From: Chloroflexota bacterium
GTDB taxonomy: Bacteria > Chloroflexota > Limnocylindria > Limnocylindrales > CSP1-4
Length of the DNA stretch: 17,552 bases
Direction of reading: 5' to 3'
NCBI GenBank assembly: GCA_015661135.1
Contig: JACVXW010000010.1
Location: forward strand, 1-17,552
The number at the start of each line of letters is the position of its first letter. Position 1 is the stretch's first letter. Under the pieces are notes generated by a model. The model was not told the origin of the DNA and did not search any database. It worked only from the letters and a program-made list of their open reading frames with translations. This document shows, piece by piece, positions 1 to 7,592 of the stretch. The translations under genes and the position numbers were made by a program.

Positions 1-237
1 CACGCCTGGCACCAGAAGGTCACGGTCCGCCCGGCCTTCGTGGACGACCGCGAGGGCGACATCGCCGTCGATACCGGGAAGTCCCGCGAGATCTATCGCG
101 AATGGCTCGCGCTCTCGCGTCCGGCACCGGGACCGGGCGGACTCCGCCGCCCTGAATGGCTCCTTCGACCACTCCGCCCGACGGCGGAAGCGTATCGGAG
201 CAGCCCGCCGCCGGCATCCGCCGAGGCCGATCGATGA
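1..237 (+). CDS. C-terminal fragment of an unidentified protein (5' end outside window)
   Basis: An open frame enters from the left edge and stops with TGA at 235-237. It encodes the last 78 residues of a protein, beginning HAWHQKVTVRPAF. Codon use is strongly GC3-biased like the neighbouring genes, which supports real coding. The tail is rich in Pro and Arg and has no membrane segment or motif I can assign. An ATG at 40 lies inside the frame but is not needed as a start. I do not recognise the family. The gene reads toward the ArsR gene 34 nt downstream, so the two could be co-transcribed. Confidence 0.65.
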   Translation, partial: HAWHQKVTVRPAFVDDREGDIAVDTGKSREIYREWLALSRPAPGPGGLRRPEWLLRPLRPTAEAYRSSPPPASAEADR

Positions 238-271
238 ACCCCTTGCACAGGAGGCGACAATAGGCACCGCC

Positions 272-727
272 ATGGCCACTGAACTCCGCTCCAACCAGCG
301 TGTTCGCCCCGCGACCCGAACCCTGGAGGCCACCGCCCTCGCCCGGCCACACGGCGTTCCGCACGGCGTGCCGGACGGCGCGGCCAAGCCGACGGTGGCA
401 CCCATGGTCATGGAGCGCGCCGCCCGCGTGATCCGGGTCCTGGGCCATCCGCTCCGACTGCGCCTCCTCGAGGCGCTCGAGGCCGGCGAACGCAACGTGA
501 CGGATCTCGTTGCCGCGAGCGGGGCGTCGCAGGCCCTCGTCAGCCAGCATCTCGCGAGCCTTCGCGCCGAGGGTGTCGTGGGCTTTCGGCGTGACGGGCC
601 AAGGGTCTACTACCGGATCACGGAGCCCAAGGTCCACCGGATCCTCGACTGCATCCGCGATTGCGACATGCCGGAGCTGGCCGAAGGCCGCGACTGGGCG
701 GAGCTCGACCTCACCCGCGAGGCCTGA
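272..727 (+). CDS. ArsR/SmtB-family winged-helix repressor
   Basis: This is a 151-residue DNA-binding repressor. The ArsR core covers about residues 46-126: a helix around LGHPLRLRLLEAL (57-69), the helix-turn-helix near residues 75-98 (NVTDLVAASGASQALVSQHL) and a wing ending in RVYYRI. The only cysteines are C127 and C131, a CxxxC pair just after the wing, which could bind metal or sense thiols or oxidants. It lacks the CVC motif of arsenic or cadmium sensors in the recognition region. Residues 1-45 are an atypical extension with an HGVPHGVP repeat. An AGGAGG at 249-254 is 17 nt from this ATG, which is long, so an internal ATG at 404 or 410 giving a standard-length ArsR protein is possible. 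It is followed 7 nt later by a membrane protein and then a TauE-type exporter, which it probably controls. Confidence 0.88.
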   Translation: MATELRSNQRVRPATRTLEATALARPHGVPHGVPDGAAKPTVAPMVMERAARVIRVLGHPLRLRLLEALEAGERNVTDLVAASGASQALVSQHLASLRAEGVVGFRRDGPRVYYRITEPKVHRILDCIRDCDMPELAEGRDWAELDLTREA

Positions 728-734
728 GCGTCCG

Positions 735-1097
735 ATGGCCGAACTGCACGGCCTCGCGGCGCAGATCACCCTCGTCGTCGCCCTCCTCGTCGCGGGCTGG
801 GCGGCAGCGCTCGCCCTGACCCGGCGGTCGCTCAAGCCGGTCCTCGTCGGCGGGTTCGTGTGGGCCGTGGTCCTCCTGGTCGTGACGGGTCTCGCCGGCG
901 TGGTCATGGCCCTCACGGATACCCCGCCGAACGACCCGCTTCACGTGGTGTACGGGATCCTCTCCGTGGTGGTCCTGCCCGGCGCCTGGGGGATCGCCCG
1001 GGGGCGAGCCGATCCGGGTCGGATCGTGCGCATCCTCGCGATCGCGGCGACCGTCCAGCTGATCCTCGTGGTCCGGCTCTTCCAGACCGGCGCGTGA
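735..1097 (+). CDS. Small four-helix membrane protein
   Basis: This is a 120-residue hydrophobic protein with four likely transmembrane segments, at about residues 7-27, 33-56, 66-84 and 93-112. The loop between helices 2 and 3 carries a TPPNDPLHVVYG stretch; similar DPLHxxYG motifs occur in small uncharacterised membrane proteins, so the His may matter. I chose the ATG at 735, which lies 7 nt after the ArsR stop; the frame is open further upstream, but that part overlaps arsR in another frame and is a shadow. The stop overlaps the GTG start of the exporter gene by 4 nt, implying translational coupling and a shared role. The function is unknown. Confidence 0.75.
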   Translation: MAELHGLAAQITLVVALLVAGWAAALALTRRSLKPVLVGGFVWAVVLLVVTGLAGVVMALTDTPPNDPLHVVYGILSVVVLPGAWGIARGRADPGRIVRILAIAATVQLILVVRLFQTGA

Positions 1098-1987
1098 CCT
1101 GGTCCATCGGCCGGCTGCGCCTCACCCCGCTCCGGACGGTCGCGGTCGCGGCGTGGCTGATCCTCGTGATGGCGACCGTGGCCACCGCCAACGGCAATGC
1201 GCTTGTGACGCTCCTCGTCGGCCTCGGGTTCGGCGCGGCTTTCCTGTCCGGGCTGGTTGGCGTCGGCGGGGCGGTGATCCTCATCCCCCTGCTCCTGTAC
1301 GTGCCGCCGCTGGTGGGCATGGAGGAGCTCGGGATCAAGACGATCGCCGGGATCACAATCGTCCAGGTCACCGCCGCGGCCCTCTCGGCGGCGTCCGGCC
1401 ACCGCGGCGGCGGCCACGTGGACCGGCGCCTCGTCTCTGTGCTCGGACCAACGATGATCGGGGCCTCGTTCGTGGGCGCCCTTGGCTCCGCCTACTTCGC
1501 CCCGATCGTGCTCGAGGCGGTCTTTGCAAGCCTCGCGGTGTTCGCCGCCGTCCTCATGCTGGGGCTGCGCAACCGCGCGCCCGCTCATACGGACGGTCCG
1601 CCGGCCTTCGATCGTCGTCTGGCCGTCGCCATCGGGATCGTCGTGGGACTGCTGGCCGGCTTCATCGGCGCCGGCGGCGCGTTTTTCCTGGCCCCGGTCC
1701 TGCTCCACGTCCTGCGAATCCCGATGCGCTACGTGGTCGGCTCGTCCGTCGGCATCGTGGCGATCTCGTCGGGGGCCGGGCTGCTCGGCAAGGCCCTGAC
1801 TAACCAGGTGGACTGGCTCCTGGCGGCGGCCCTCGTCATCGGGGCGCTGCCCGGCGGACGCGTCGGGGCGGTCGTCTCGCGGCGCGTGACGCCCTACCGG
1901 CTGGGCCTCGTCCTCGGATTCGTCATCCTCGTGGTCGCCGTCCGGATGTGGTTGGACATCGCCCTCCAGGTCGGCCTCATCGGCTGA
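1094..1987 (+). CDS. TauE/SafE-family membrane anion exporter
   Basis: This is a 297-residue polytopic inner-membrane protein of the TauE/SafE (sulfite exporter/DUF81) family. It has the two-fold internal repeat typical of the family: a glycine motif SGLVGVGGA at about 52-60 and its counterpart GFIGAGGA at about 189-196, each opening a bundle of hydrophobic helices, about eight in all. Members export sulfite, sulfoacetate or other small organic anions; the substrate here is not determinable. The start is taken as the GTG at 1094, which overlaps the preceding TGA in a GTGA junction. The frame is open much further upstream, but that part is the shadow of the previous gene. Co-transcription with arsR suggests inducible efflux. 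It converges on pucR with only 18 nt between the stops and no obvious terminator. Confidence 0.88.
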   Translation: MTWSIGRLRLTPLRTVAVAAWLILVMATVATANGNALVTLLVGLGFGAAFLSGLVGVGGAVILIPLLLYVPPLVGMEELGIKTIAGITIVQVTAAALSAASGHRGGGHVDRRLVSVLGPTMIGASFVGALGSAYFAPIVLEAVFASLAVFAAVLMLGLRNRAPAHTDGPPAFDRRLAVAIGIVVGLLAGFIGAGGAFFLAPVLLHVLRIPMRYVVGSSVGIVAISSGAGLLGKALTNQVDWLLAAALVIGALPGGRVGAVVSRRVTPYRLGLVLGFVILVVAVRMWLDIALQVGLIG

Positions 1988-2005
1988 CGCACGACCCGCC
2001 GGGAC

Positions 2006-3565
2006 TCAGTGCAGCGGCAGGCGCCGCAGGTGGAGGGCGAGTGACAGGCTGAGGCAGCGCTCGGGATCGTCGAGGAATGGACCCTGGATCTCCTCGATCT
2101 TGGCGAGGCGATTCTTGAGGGTGTTGTAGTGCACAAACAGCTCGCGCGCGGCGAGGGCACTGTTCCGGCTGGCCAGGAACCTGTCGAGGGTCTCGACCAG
2201 GGCCGTCCCGTGGGCCCGGTCGTACGCCTCGAGCGGGCCGAGGACCGCGGCGCAGTATGCCTCCACCTCGGACTCGGGCACGGCCGCCAGCAGCCGATCC
2301 ACGCCCAGGTCCGCAAACAGCATCAAGCCGCCGTCGCCGCGACTCCAGCGGCCGATCGCGAGGGCCCGGCGCGCCTCGTCGAATGATTCATGGAGCCGGA
2401 GCGGATCGTCGACGGCGCGACCGATGCCGACGCTGATCACGCCACCCGGCACGCGGCGCGCGGCTTCGGCCTGGAACGCCGCACCCGCCTCGCGGAGGGC
2501 AGCAGCGTCGGCGCTCGACACGGCCACGAGTGATCCGATCTGCCGGCTGCGCTCCCAGGTGATGGCCGACGGCCCGAGGCTGTGTCGCGCGACCTCTGCG
2601 AGGCGGAAACGAAGCTCCCCTTCCTCGGCGGTCCCCGCGAGCGCGGCGACCGGCCGGCCGGCCACGGCCGAAACCTCGGCGAGCAGCACCGCCCGCGGCG
2701 TGGACAGGTCCCAAGCGAAGGCGGCGGCGCGCTCAACCAGCACGCTCCGGTCCGTGACATGCCCGGTGACCAGCTCCTCCAGACAGACCGCCTGGAACCG
2801 GCGGTCCGCTTCCGCCACGGCGCGCGCCTGGACCTGGCGGAGCGCGGCAACCGTCGCGGCGTGCTCAACGGCCTCCAGCTGCTCCGGGGCCAGGGGCTCC
2901 GGGCCGCCCTTCACCAGGATCGCCCCGTAGCGCTCAGACCCGACCTGGATCGGCTGGACCTTCATGCCATCGGACGGTTCCATGTCGGATGCGGTGCGCC
3001 ACTGGACGGTACCCGTCGCATCAACGATGGCCACGGACCGGCCGATCAGCTCTCCGAGTGCTTCGGCGATCTGGCGGAGCCCGCCACCGGACAGGACGAT
3101 GGCCGTGAACCGGTCGTGGATCGCCGCCGACCGTTGGAGGCGGACGGTCTGGGTCGCCAGGATCTCCGTCAGGACCGCGTTGATGATCTCGTTGAACGAG
3201 GCGTCCTCGGGCAGCTCGATAAGTGGAAACTTGAGCCGATCGGCCGCCTCGATCATCGCGGCAGGCGTCGCCTCGATGTAGCGCGTGGGCTTGAGGGCCA
3301 TTCCGGCGAGGCCAAGTTCGACGAGCTGGGGAACGAGCGCGTCGAGCGCCGCGGGATCGTCACGGAGCGGGTACGCGGTCGTCAGGAGCAGTTCGTCCGG
3401 CTTGACCCAGTGCGCGATGTCCGGGACTTCCATGACGTTGACCGAGCGGACCGGTCGATTCAGCCCTTTCGCGCCGCCGACCACCTTTGCTCCCTGCAGG
3501 ATCGGGAGGCGAAGGACGTCGGCCATGCGGATGGAGACCGGGCCTTGAGCGATCGTTGCGGCCAT
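2006..3565 (-). CDS. pucR: PucR-family purine/ureide catabolism regulator
   Basis: This is a 519-residue transcriptional regulator. Residues about 14-140 match the PucR N-terminal ligand domain, beginning MADVLRLPILQGAKVVGG. The middle region (about 150-420) is the GGDEF-like/CdaR-type linker domain. The C-terminus carries the PucR-type helix-turn-helix, with ELFVHYNTLKNRLAKIEEI near residues 474-492. Family members control purine, allantoin and other nitrogen-ring or ureide catabolic genes. The gene is divergent from allHFGK, with a 93 nt shared control region, so it is the obvious regulator of that operon. I chose the ATG at 3565 because a plausible promoter on the - strand places the transcript start close to it; the next in-frame ATG (3526) starts nearer the conserved domain and is a fair alternative. 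An upstream ATG at 3634 would overlap the promoter region and is unlikely. Confidence 0.9.
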   Translation of the reverse strand: MAATIAQGPVSIRMADVLRLPILQGAKVVGGAKGLNRPVRSVNVMEVPDIAHWVKPDELLLTTAYPLRDDPAALDALVPQLVELGLAGMALKPTRYIEATPAAMIEAADRLKFPLIELPEDASFNEIINAVLTEILATQTVRLQRSAAIHDRFTAIVLSGGGLRQIAEALGELIGRSVAIVDATGTVQWRTASDMEPSDGMKVQPIQVGSERYGAILVKGGPEPLAPEQLEAVEHAATVAALRQVQARAVAEADRRFQAVCLEELVTGHVTDRSVLVERAAAFAWDLSTPRAVLLAEVSAVAGRPVAALAGTAEEGELRFRLAEVARHSLGPSAITWERSRQIGSLVAVSSADAAALREAGAAFQAEAARRVPGGVISVGIGRAVDDPLRLHESFDEARRALAIGRWSRGDGGLMLFADLGVDRLLAAVPESEVEAYCAAVLGPLEAYDRAHGTALVETLDRFLASRNSALAARELFVHYNTLKNRLAKIEEIQGPFLDDPERCLSLSLALHLRRLPLH

Positions 3566-3573
3566 CAGACCTA

Positions 3574-3603
3574 TTGATACTCCACAGCCATAGCCCGCGT
3601 CAA
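3574..3603 (-). promoter_or_regulatory. Predicted pucR promoter, near-leaderless
   Basis: Read on the - strand, TTGACG (3603-3598) is followed after 18 nt by TATCAA (3579-3574). The -35 is 5/6 and the -10 is 4/6 against the sigma-70 consensus. The -10 ends 8 nt before the ATG at 3565, so transcription would begin almost at the start codon and leave no room for a Shine-Dalgarno site; none is visible. This is inferred from sequence only. Confidence 0.4.
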
Positions 3604-3618
3604 TGTCGACATCGGCTA

Positions 3619-3647
3619 GTGACTGGGACCACAACCGGGCCTACGAT
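3619..3647 (+). promoter_or_regulatory. Weak predicted promoter for the allHFGK operon
   Basis: GTGACT (3619-3624) and TACGAT (3642-3647) are separated by 17 nt, each 4/6 to consensus. The predicted transcript start is about 3654, only a few bases before the GTG at 3659, again near-leaderless. A weak promoter facing a PucR gene would suit activator control. It is low confidence because GC-rich DNA yields such matches by chance. Confidence 0.25.
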
Positions 3648-3658
3648 TCGCGAGCGAT

Positions 3659-4543
3659 GTGATCCGCGCCCGCCTCGATGACGCTGGTCGTTGCAGCGTC
3701 GTCGGCGTGTACCGCGCGGCCTTGAACGCACGGTCGTCGATCGGGCTCCTGACGCTGGCGGACGCAGCCGTCGGTCCCCTGCCCAACGGCATCATGCTCG
3801 CCGAGCCGTTCGACTTCCTGGCTGCCGGCTTCCGGTCCGGCGACGTGCTGTGGGTCACCCGGGGCGTGGTCGAGGCCCCGAGGCTTGGCGTCCTCTTCGA
3901 CCTCGACGCCGCGGCTGCCTGGTCCCCCCGGATCGAGGCGCGTAGCGTCGAGCTCTCGGTTCGTAGGTGGGGCGGCCGATCCGGGTCCGTCCGCGCCGCG
4001 GCTGCCGCTGCGATCTCGCGCAGGTCCGGCGCGCAGACGGGCCTCGGCGCGCTCCTCGTCTCGGGGTCCACCCCAGGTGCGGCCGCCCGCATTGCGGCAC
4101 CGCGACTCGAACGGCTGGCGGCGGCCCTGCGCAACGGTGACCCAGCCTCCGTCGAGGAGGCGGCCGGATCACTCATCGGGCTCGGCCCGGGCCTGACGCC
4201 TTCCGGAGACGATGCGCTCGTCGGGGTCGCTGCGGCAGCAGCCGCCCTCGGAAGCCGCGAGACTCGACTCCTCGCGGGCGTGGGCCCTGCCCTCGAGGCG
4301 CGGACGACGCTCGTCGCGGCTGCGTACCTGCGCCACGCCGCGCGCGGCGAGTTCAGCGGCGACCTACATGACCTCCTCGCCGCACTGCTCGGCGAGGATG
4401 GCCGAAGCGTCGGGTCGGCTATCGATCGGGTGGTCGGTCGGGGCGCCACGTCGGGTGCAGACACACTGTTCGGTGTGCTGCTCGGGCTGGATGCCCTGAC
4501 GGCGCAGCCCGCCATGGCTCGACCTGTCGGAGTGGCGGCGTGA
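3659..4543 (+). CDS. allH: AllH-like DUF2877 subunit of oxamate carbamoyltransferase
   Basis: This is a 294-residue protein of the DUF2877 family (E. coli YlbF, renamed AllH). The diagnostic motif GLGPGLTPSGDD lies at residues 174-185, and the rest is Ala/Gly-rich as usual for the family. In E. coli, AllF, AllG and AllH together form oxamate carbamoyltransferase, which in the catabolic direction phosphorolyses oxalurate to oxamate and carbamoyl phosphate. The start is a GTG at 3659 without a visible ribosome-binding site; the predicted promoter lies so close that a leaderless message is possible. Here the DUF2877 gene comes first in the operon, whereas in E. coli it follows fdrA and ylbE. Its stop overlaps the allF start by 4 nt. 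Family assignment is firm; the physiological substrate is inferred from homology. Confidence 0.88.
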   Translation: MIRARLDDAGRCSVVGVYRAALNARSSIGLLTLADAAVGPLPNGIMLAEPFDFLAAGFRSGDVLWVTRGVVEAPRLGVLFDLDAAAAWSPRIEARSVELSVRRWGGRSGSVRAAAAAAISRRSGAQTGLGALLVSGSTPGAAARIAAPRLERLAAALRNGDPASVEEAAGSLIGLGPGLTPSGDDALVGVAAAAAALGSRETRLLAGVGPALEARTTLVAAAYLRHAARGEFSGDLHDLLAALLGEDGRSVGSAIDRVVGRGATSGADTLFGVLLGLDALTAQPAMARPVGVAA

Positions 4544-6147
4544 CGGTTCACGCCCGGGTATTTCGGAACAGCTACCGCGATTCCGTCGAGCTGATGCGCA
4601 TCGCCGCCGAGCTCGAAGGCATGGCGGGGGTGACACGCGCGGGCCTGGTCATGGCGACGAAGGCGAACTGTGAGGTCCTCACCGAAGCCGGCCTGTTCGT
4701 CGACGCCGTCGCCGGCGCCGGCCCGAACGACCTGGTGGTTGCCCTGGCCTCCGACGATCCGGATGCCGCGATGGCGGCACTGGACCGCGCGGCAGCGCGT
4801 CTCGCCGGGGCCGGCGACGGGGCCGGAGCCGCCGCGACGACACGGACCCAGTGGCGGACGATCGCCGAGGGCGCCGCCGGCCTCGGGGGCGCGGACCTGG
4901 CCCTTATCTCGACGCCCGGCGGCTACGCCACGGCCGAAGCCCTCAAGGCGCTCAAGCGCGGCATCAACGTCTTCCTCTTCAGCGACAACGTCCCGATCGA
5001 GGACGAGATCGAGCTCAAGACGCTGGCCGTCGAGCGCGGGCTCCTGCTGATGGGCCCGGACTGCGGCACGGCCATCCTCGACGGCGTCCCGCTCGGCTTC
5101 GCCAATGCAGTCCGGCGCGGTGACATCGGGCTCATCGGCGCGTCGGGGACGGGGCTCCAGCAAGTCAGCTCGCTGATCGACCGGGCGGGGGCCGGCGTCT
5201 CCCAGACGGTCGGCGTGGGTGGCCGGGACCTCGACGCGCGCGTGGGTGGGCTGATGATGCTCGCCGCGCTCCGGCGGCTCGAGGCGGATCCGGGGACCCG
5301 GGTGATCGTCCTGGTATCCAAGCCGCCGGCCGACGAGGTCGCCCGGCGCGTGCTGGGGGCTGCCGGCGCCATCGCGACTCCGGTCGTCGTCAATTTCCTG
5401 GGCGGTGAGCCGGAGAGCGTCCGCCAGCACGGGTTGGTGCCCGCGGCCACTTTCGAGGCGGCGGCGGCGGCGGCCGTTGCGCTCTCCCGTGGCGAGCAGC
5501 TCCCGACCCCGAGTTCGACCGTGGCTCGTTCCGACGCAACCACCGCGGCGGCCGCGCTCCTGAAGCCCGGCCAGTCGCGGATCCGCGGCCTGTATGCGGG
5601 GGGATCGCTCGCAGGCGAGGCCAAGCTCGTGCTCAAGGCCACCCTCGGGGCGGCCGCGGCACGGGATCACGAGGTCATCGATCTCGGTGACGACGAGTAC
5701 ACGGTCGGCCGGCCGCACCCGATGATCGACCCGCGGCTGCGCAACGAGCGGATCGTGGAAGTCGCCGGGGATCCGTCCACCGCGATCGTCCTCCTCGACG
5801 TCGTCATCGGCTACGGCGCGCACCCGGATCCCGCCGGCGCACTCGTTCCGGCGATCGAGGAGGCCCGTTTGGTGGCGTCGCGCGCCGGCCGTTCGCTCAC
5901 GTTCGTCGCGTCCGTGTGCGGGACCGACGCCGACAGCCAGGGCCGGACCGCCCAGGAGGCCCGACTCGCCTCGGCCGGCGTGCTGCTCGCGCCGAGCAAC
6001 GCGCAGGCTGCGGCCATCGCCGCCGCGATCATCCAGGCCGCGCCGGCGCCCGGCCGATCCGCTGACACCGGGCGCCCGGTCGCCGGCAGGTCCGGCGGAG
6101 CCCTTCGGGCAGGTGCATCCCACGGACCGATTGGCGGGGTCATGTGA
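4540..6147 (+). CDS. allF: AllF/FdrA-like subunit of oxamate carbamoyltransferase
   Basis: This is a 535-residue FdrA-family protein, related in fold to the succinyl-CoA synthetase alpha/beta chain (nucleotide/CoA-binding and ligase-like domains). Visible family features are the N-terminal RNSYRDSVELMRIAAEL segment, a glycine-rich GLIGASGTGLQQVSSL loop at about 198-213, a GVGGRDLD segment just after it, and CGTDADSQ at 460-467. In E. coli this subunit (fdrA, renamed allF) pairs with AllG and AllH to transfer the carbamoyl group between oxalurate and phosphate. The length is close to the E. coli protein (about 555). It starts with GTG in a GTGA overlap with the allH stop, and its own stop overlaps the allG start, so the subunits are translationally coupled, as expected for a complex. 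Confidence 0.92.
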   Translation: MTVHARVFRNSYRDSVELMRIAAELEGMAGVTRAGLVMATKANCEVLTEAGLFVDAVAGAGPNDLVVALASDDPDAAMAALDRAAARLAGAGDGAGAAATTRTQWRTIAEGAAGLGGADLALISTPGGYATAEALKALKRGINVFLFSDNVPIEDEIELKTLAVERGLLLMGPDCGTAILDGVPLGFANAVRRGDIGLIGASGTGLQQVSSLIDRAGAGVSQTVGVGGRDLDARVGGLMMLAALRRLEADPGTRVIVLVSKPPADEVARRVLGAAGAIATPVVVNFLGGEPESVRQHGLVPAATFEAAAAAAVALSRGEQLPTPSSTVARSDATTAAAALLKPGQSRIRGLYAGGSLAGEAKLVLKATLGAAAARDHEVIDLGDDEYTVGRPHPMIDPRLRNERIVEVAGDPSTAIVLLDVVIGYGAHPDPAGALVPAIEEARLVASRAGRSLTFVASVCGTDADSQGRTAQEARLASAGVLLAPSNAQAAAIAAAIIQAAPAPGRSADTGRPVAGRSGGALRAGASHGPIGGVM

Positions 6148-7592
6148 TGGCCTTAGACGCGGCGATGGCCTCGCGCCTCCTCCGCCCCGAGCTCCGAATC
6201 ATCAACGTGGGGCTGGCGATGTTCGTCGAGGCGCCCGAGGCGCACGGGGCCAGGGTCGCCGCGCTCGACTGGCGCCCACCCGCCGAGGGTGACCGTGCGA
6301 CCGGCCTGGCCCTCGCCCGACTGGAGGACGACGACCGCGATCCCATCGGGCGGACGGTCGCGGCGGCCAACGCGATTGCAGTGGAGCGGCTCCTCGCGGC
6401 GCAACCCCTCCTCACGGATGTCCGTCCGGCACGCGACGCGCTCGGCCTCGGTGAGCGCCAGCTGCTCCACGCAGGCCCGCCGATCGCGTGGGATCGGATG
6501 TGCGGTCCGGTCCGCGGAGCGATCGTGGGCGCGATCCTGTTCGAAGGCTGGGCGGCGGACCCGGCGGCGGCCGAGACGCTCGCGGCGTCCGGGGCCATCG
6601 AGTTCGCGCCGTGCCACCATCGCGGCGCTGTCGGGCCGATGGCCGGCATCGTCAGCCCGTCCATGCCGGTCGTCGTCGTGGACAACGCGGCCGGCGGGAC
6701 ACGGGCGTACGCGACCCTCAACGAGGGCCTCGGCAAGGTCCTCCGGTTCGGCGCCTACGACGCATCAGTCCTCGAGCGGCTTGCGTGGTTCCGGGACGTG
6801 CTGGGGCCCAGCCTGTCCGTCGCTCTTCGAACGTCCGGCCCGATCGACCTCCGGACCCTGACCGGGCAGGCCCTCCAGATGGGCGACGAGGGGCACAACC
6901 GGAACATGGCGGCGACATCCCTGCTTGTCAGGGCGCTCGCCCCGTCGATCGTCCGGAGCGTGGATTCGGCCACGGCCGTCGCCGTCCTCGACTTCCTGCG
7001 CGGGAACGACCACTTCTTCCTGAACCTCTCGATGGCCGCCTGCAAGTCCGCGCTGGACGCCGCGCACGGTATCCCCGGCTCGTCGGTCGTCACCGCCATG
7101 TCCCGCAACGGCGTGGACTTCGGGATCCGGATCTCGGGCACCGGGGATCGCTGGTTCACCGCGCCGGTTGGCGTGCCGGATGGGCTGTTCTTTCCCGGCT
7201 ACGGCCCTCAGGACGCGAACCCTGACCTCGGCGACAGCGCGATCACCGAGACCTTCGGGATCGGCGGCTTTGCGATGGCCGCGGCACCGGCGATCGTCCG
7301 GTTCGTGGGCGGATCCGCCTCGGACGCCCTCGAGTTCACCCGGCTGATGGGTCGGATCACGCTGGCGAAGAACCCGTCCTATGCCCTGCCGTCGCTCGAG
7401 TTCGCCGGGACACCGACGGGGATCGATGCCCGGCGGGTCGTCGACTCGGGAATTGCGCCGGTCATCAACACCGGCATCGCCCACCGCCTGGCCGGCGTCG
7501 GCCAGATCGGGGCGGGGATCGCCCGGGCCCCCCTGTCGTGCTTCGCCGAGGGCATCCGCGAACTCGCCGCGACGCTGGGGGTGCCGGCCTGA
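6147..7592 (+). CDS. allG: AllG/YlbE-like DUF1116 subunit of oxamate carbamoyltransferase
   Basis: This is a DUF1116 (YlbE) family protein of 481 residues. Strong family signatures include GNDHFFLNLSMAACKSALDA, AMSRNGVDFGIRISGTGDRW and PGYGPQDANPDLGDSAITET, all in the C-terminal half, and the conserved FGIGGFAMAAAPAIV segment. It is the third subunit with AllF and AllH in the E. coli oxamate carbamoyltransferase. I chose the ATG at 6147 (a TGATG junction with the allF stop) because GGCGGGG at 6133-6139 is then spaced 7 nt away; a GTG three bases earlier is equally open. The stop overlaps the carbamate kinase ATG by one base. Which subunit binds carbamoyl phosphate cannot be read from the sequence. 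Confidence 0.9.
   Translation: MALDAAMASRLLRPELRIINVGLAMFVEAPEAHGARVAALDWRPPAEGDRATGLALARLEDDDRDPIGRTVAAANAIAVERLLAAQPLLTDVRPARDALGLGERQLLHAGPPIAWDRMCGPVRGAIVGAILFEGWAADPAAAETLAASGAIEFAPCHHRGAVGPMAGIVSPSMPVVVVDNAAGGTRAYATLNEGLGKVLRFGAYDASVLERLAWFRDVLGPSLSVALRTSGPIDLRTLTGQALQMGDEGHNRNMAATSLLVRALAPSIVRSVDSATAVAVLDFLRGNDHFFLNLSMAACKSALDAAHGIPGSSVVTAMSRNGVDFGIRISGTGDRWFTAPVGVPDGLFFPGYGPQDANPDLGDSAITETFGIGGFAMAAAPAIVRFVGGSASDALEFTRLMGRITLAKNPSYALPSLEFAGTPTGIDARRVVDSGIAPVINTGIAHRLAGVGQIGAGIARAPLSCFAEGIRELAATLGVPA

Noticed and set aside
3616..6123. 835-codon open frame on the - strand opposite allH and allF
   Set aside because: It is a GC-rich shadow: Arg/Pro/Ala-rich, no domain, and it lies exactly opposite two confidently identified genes.
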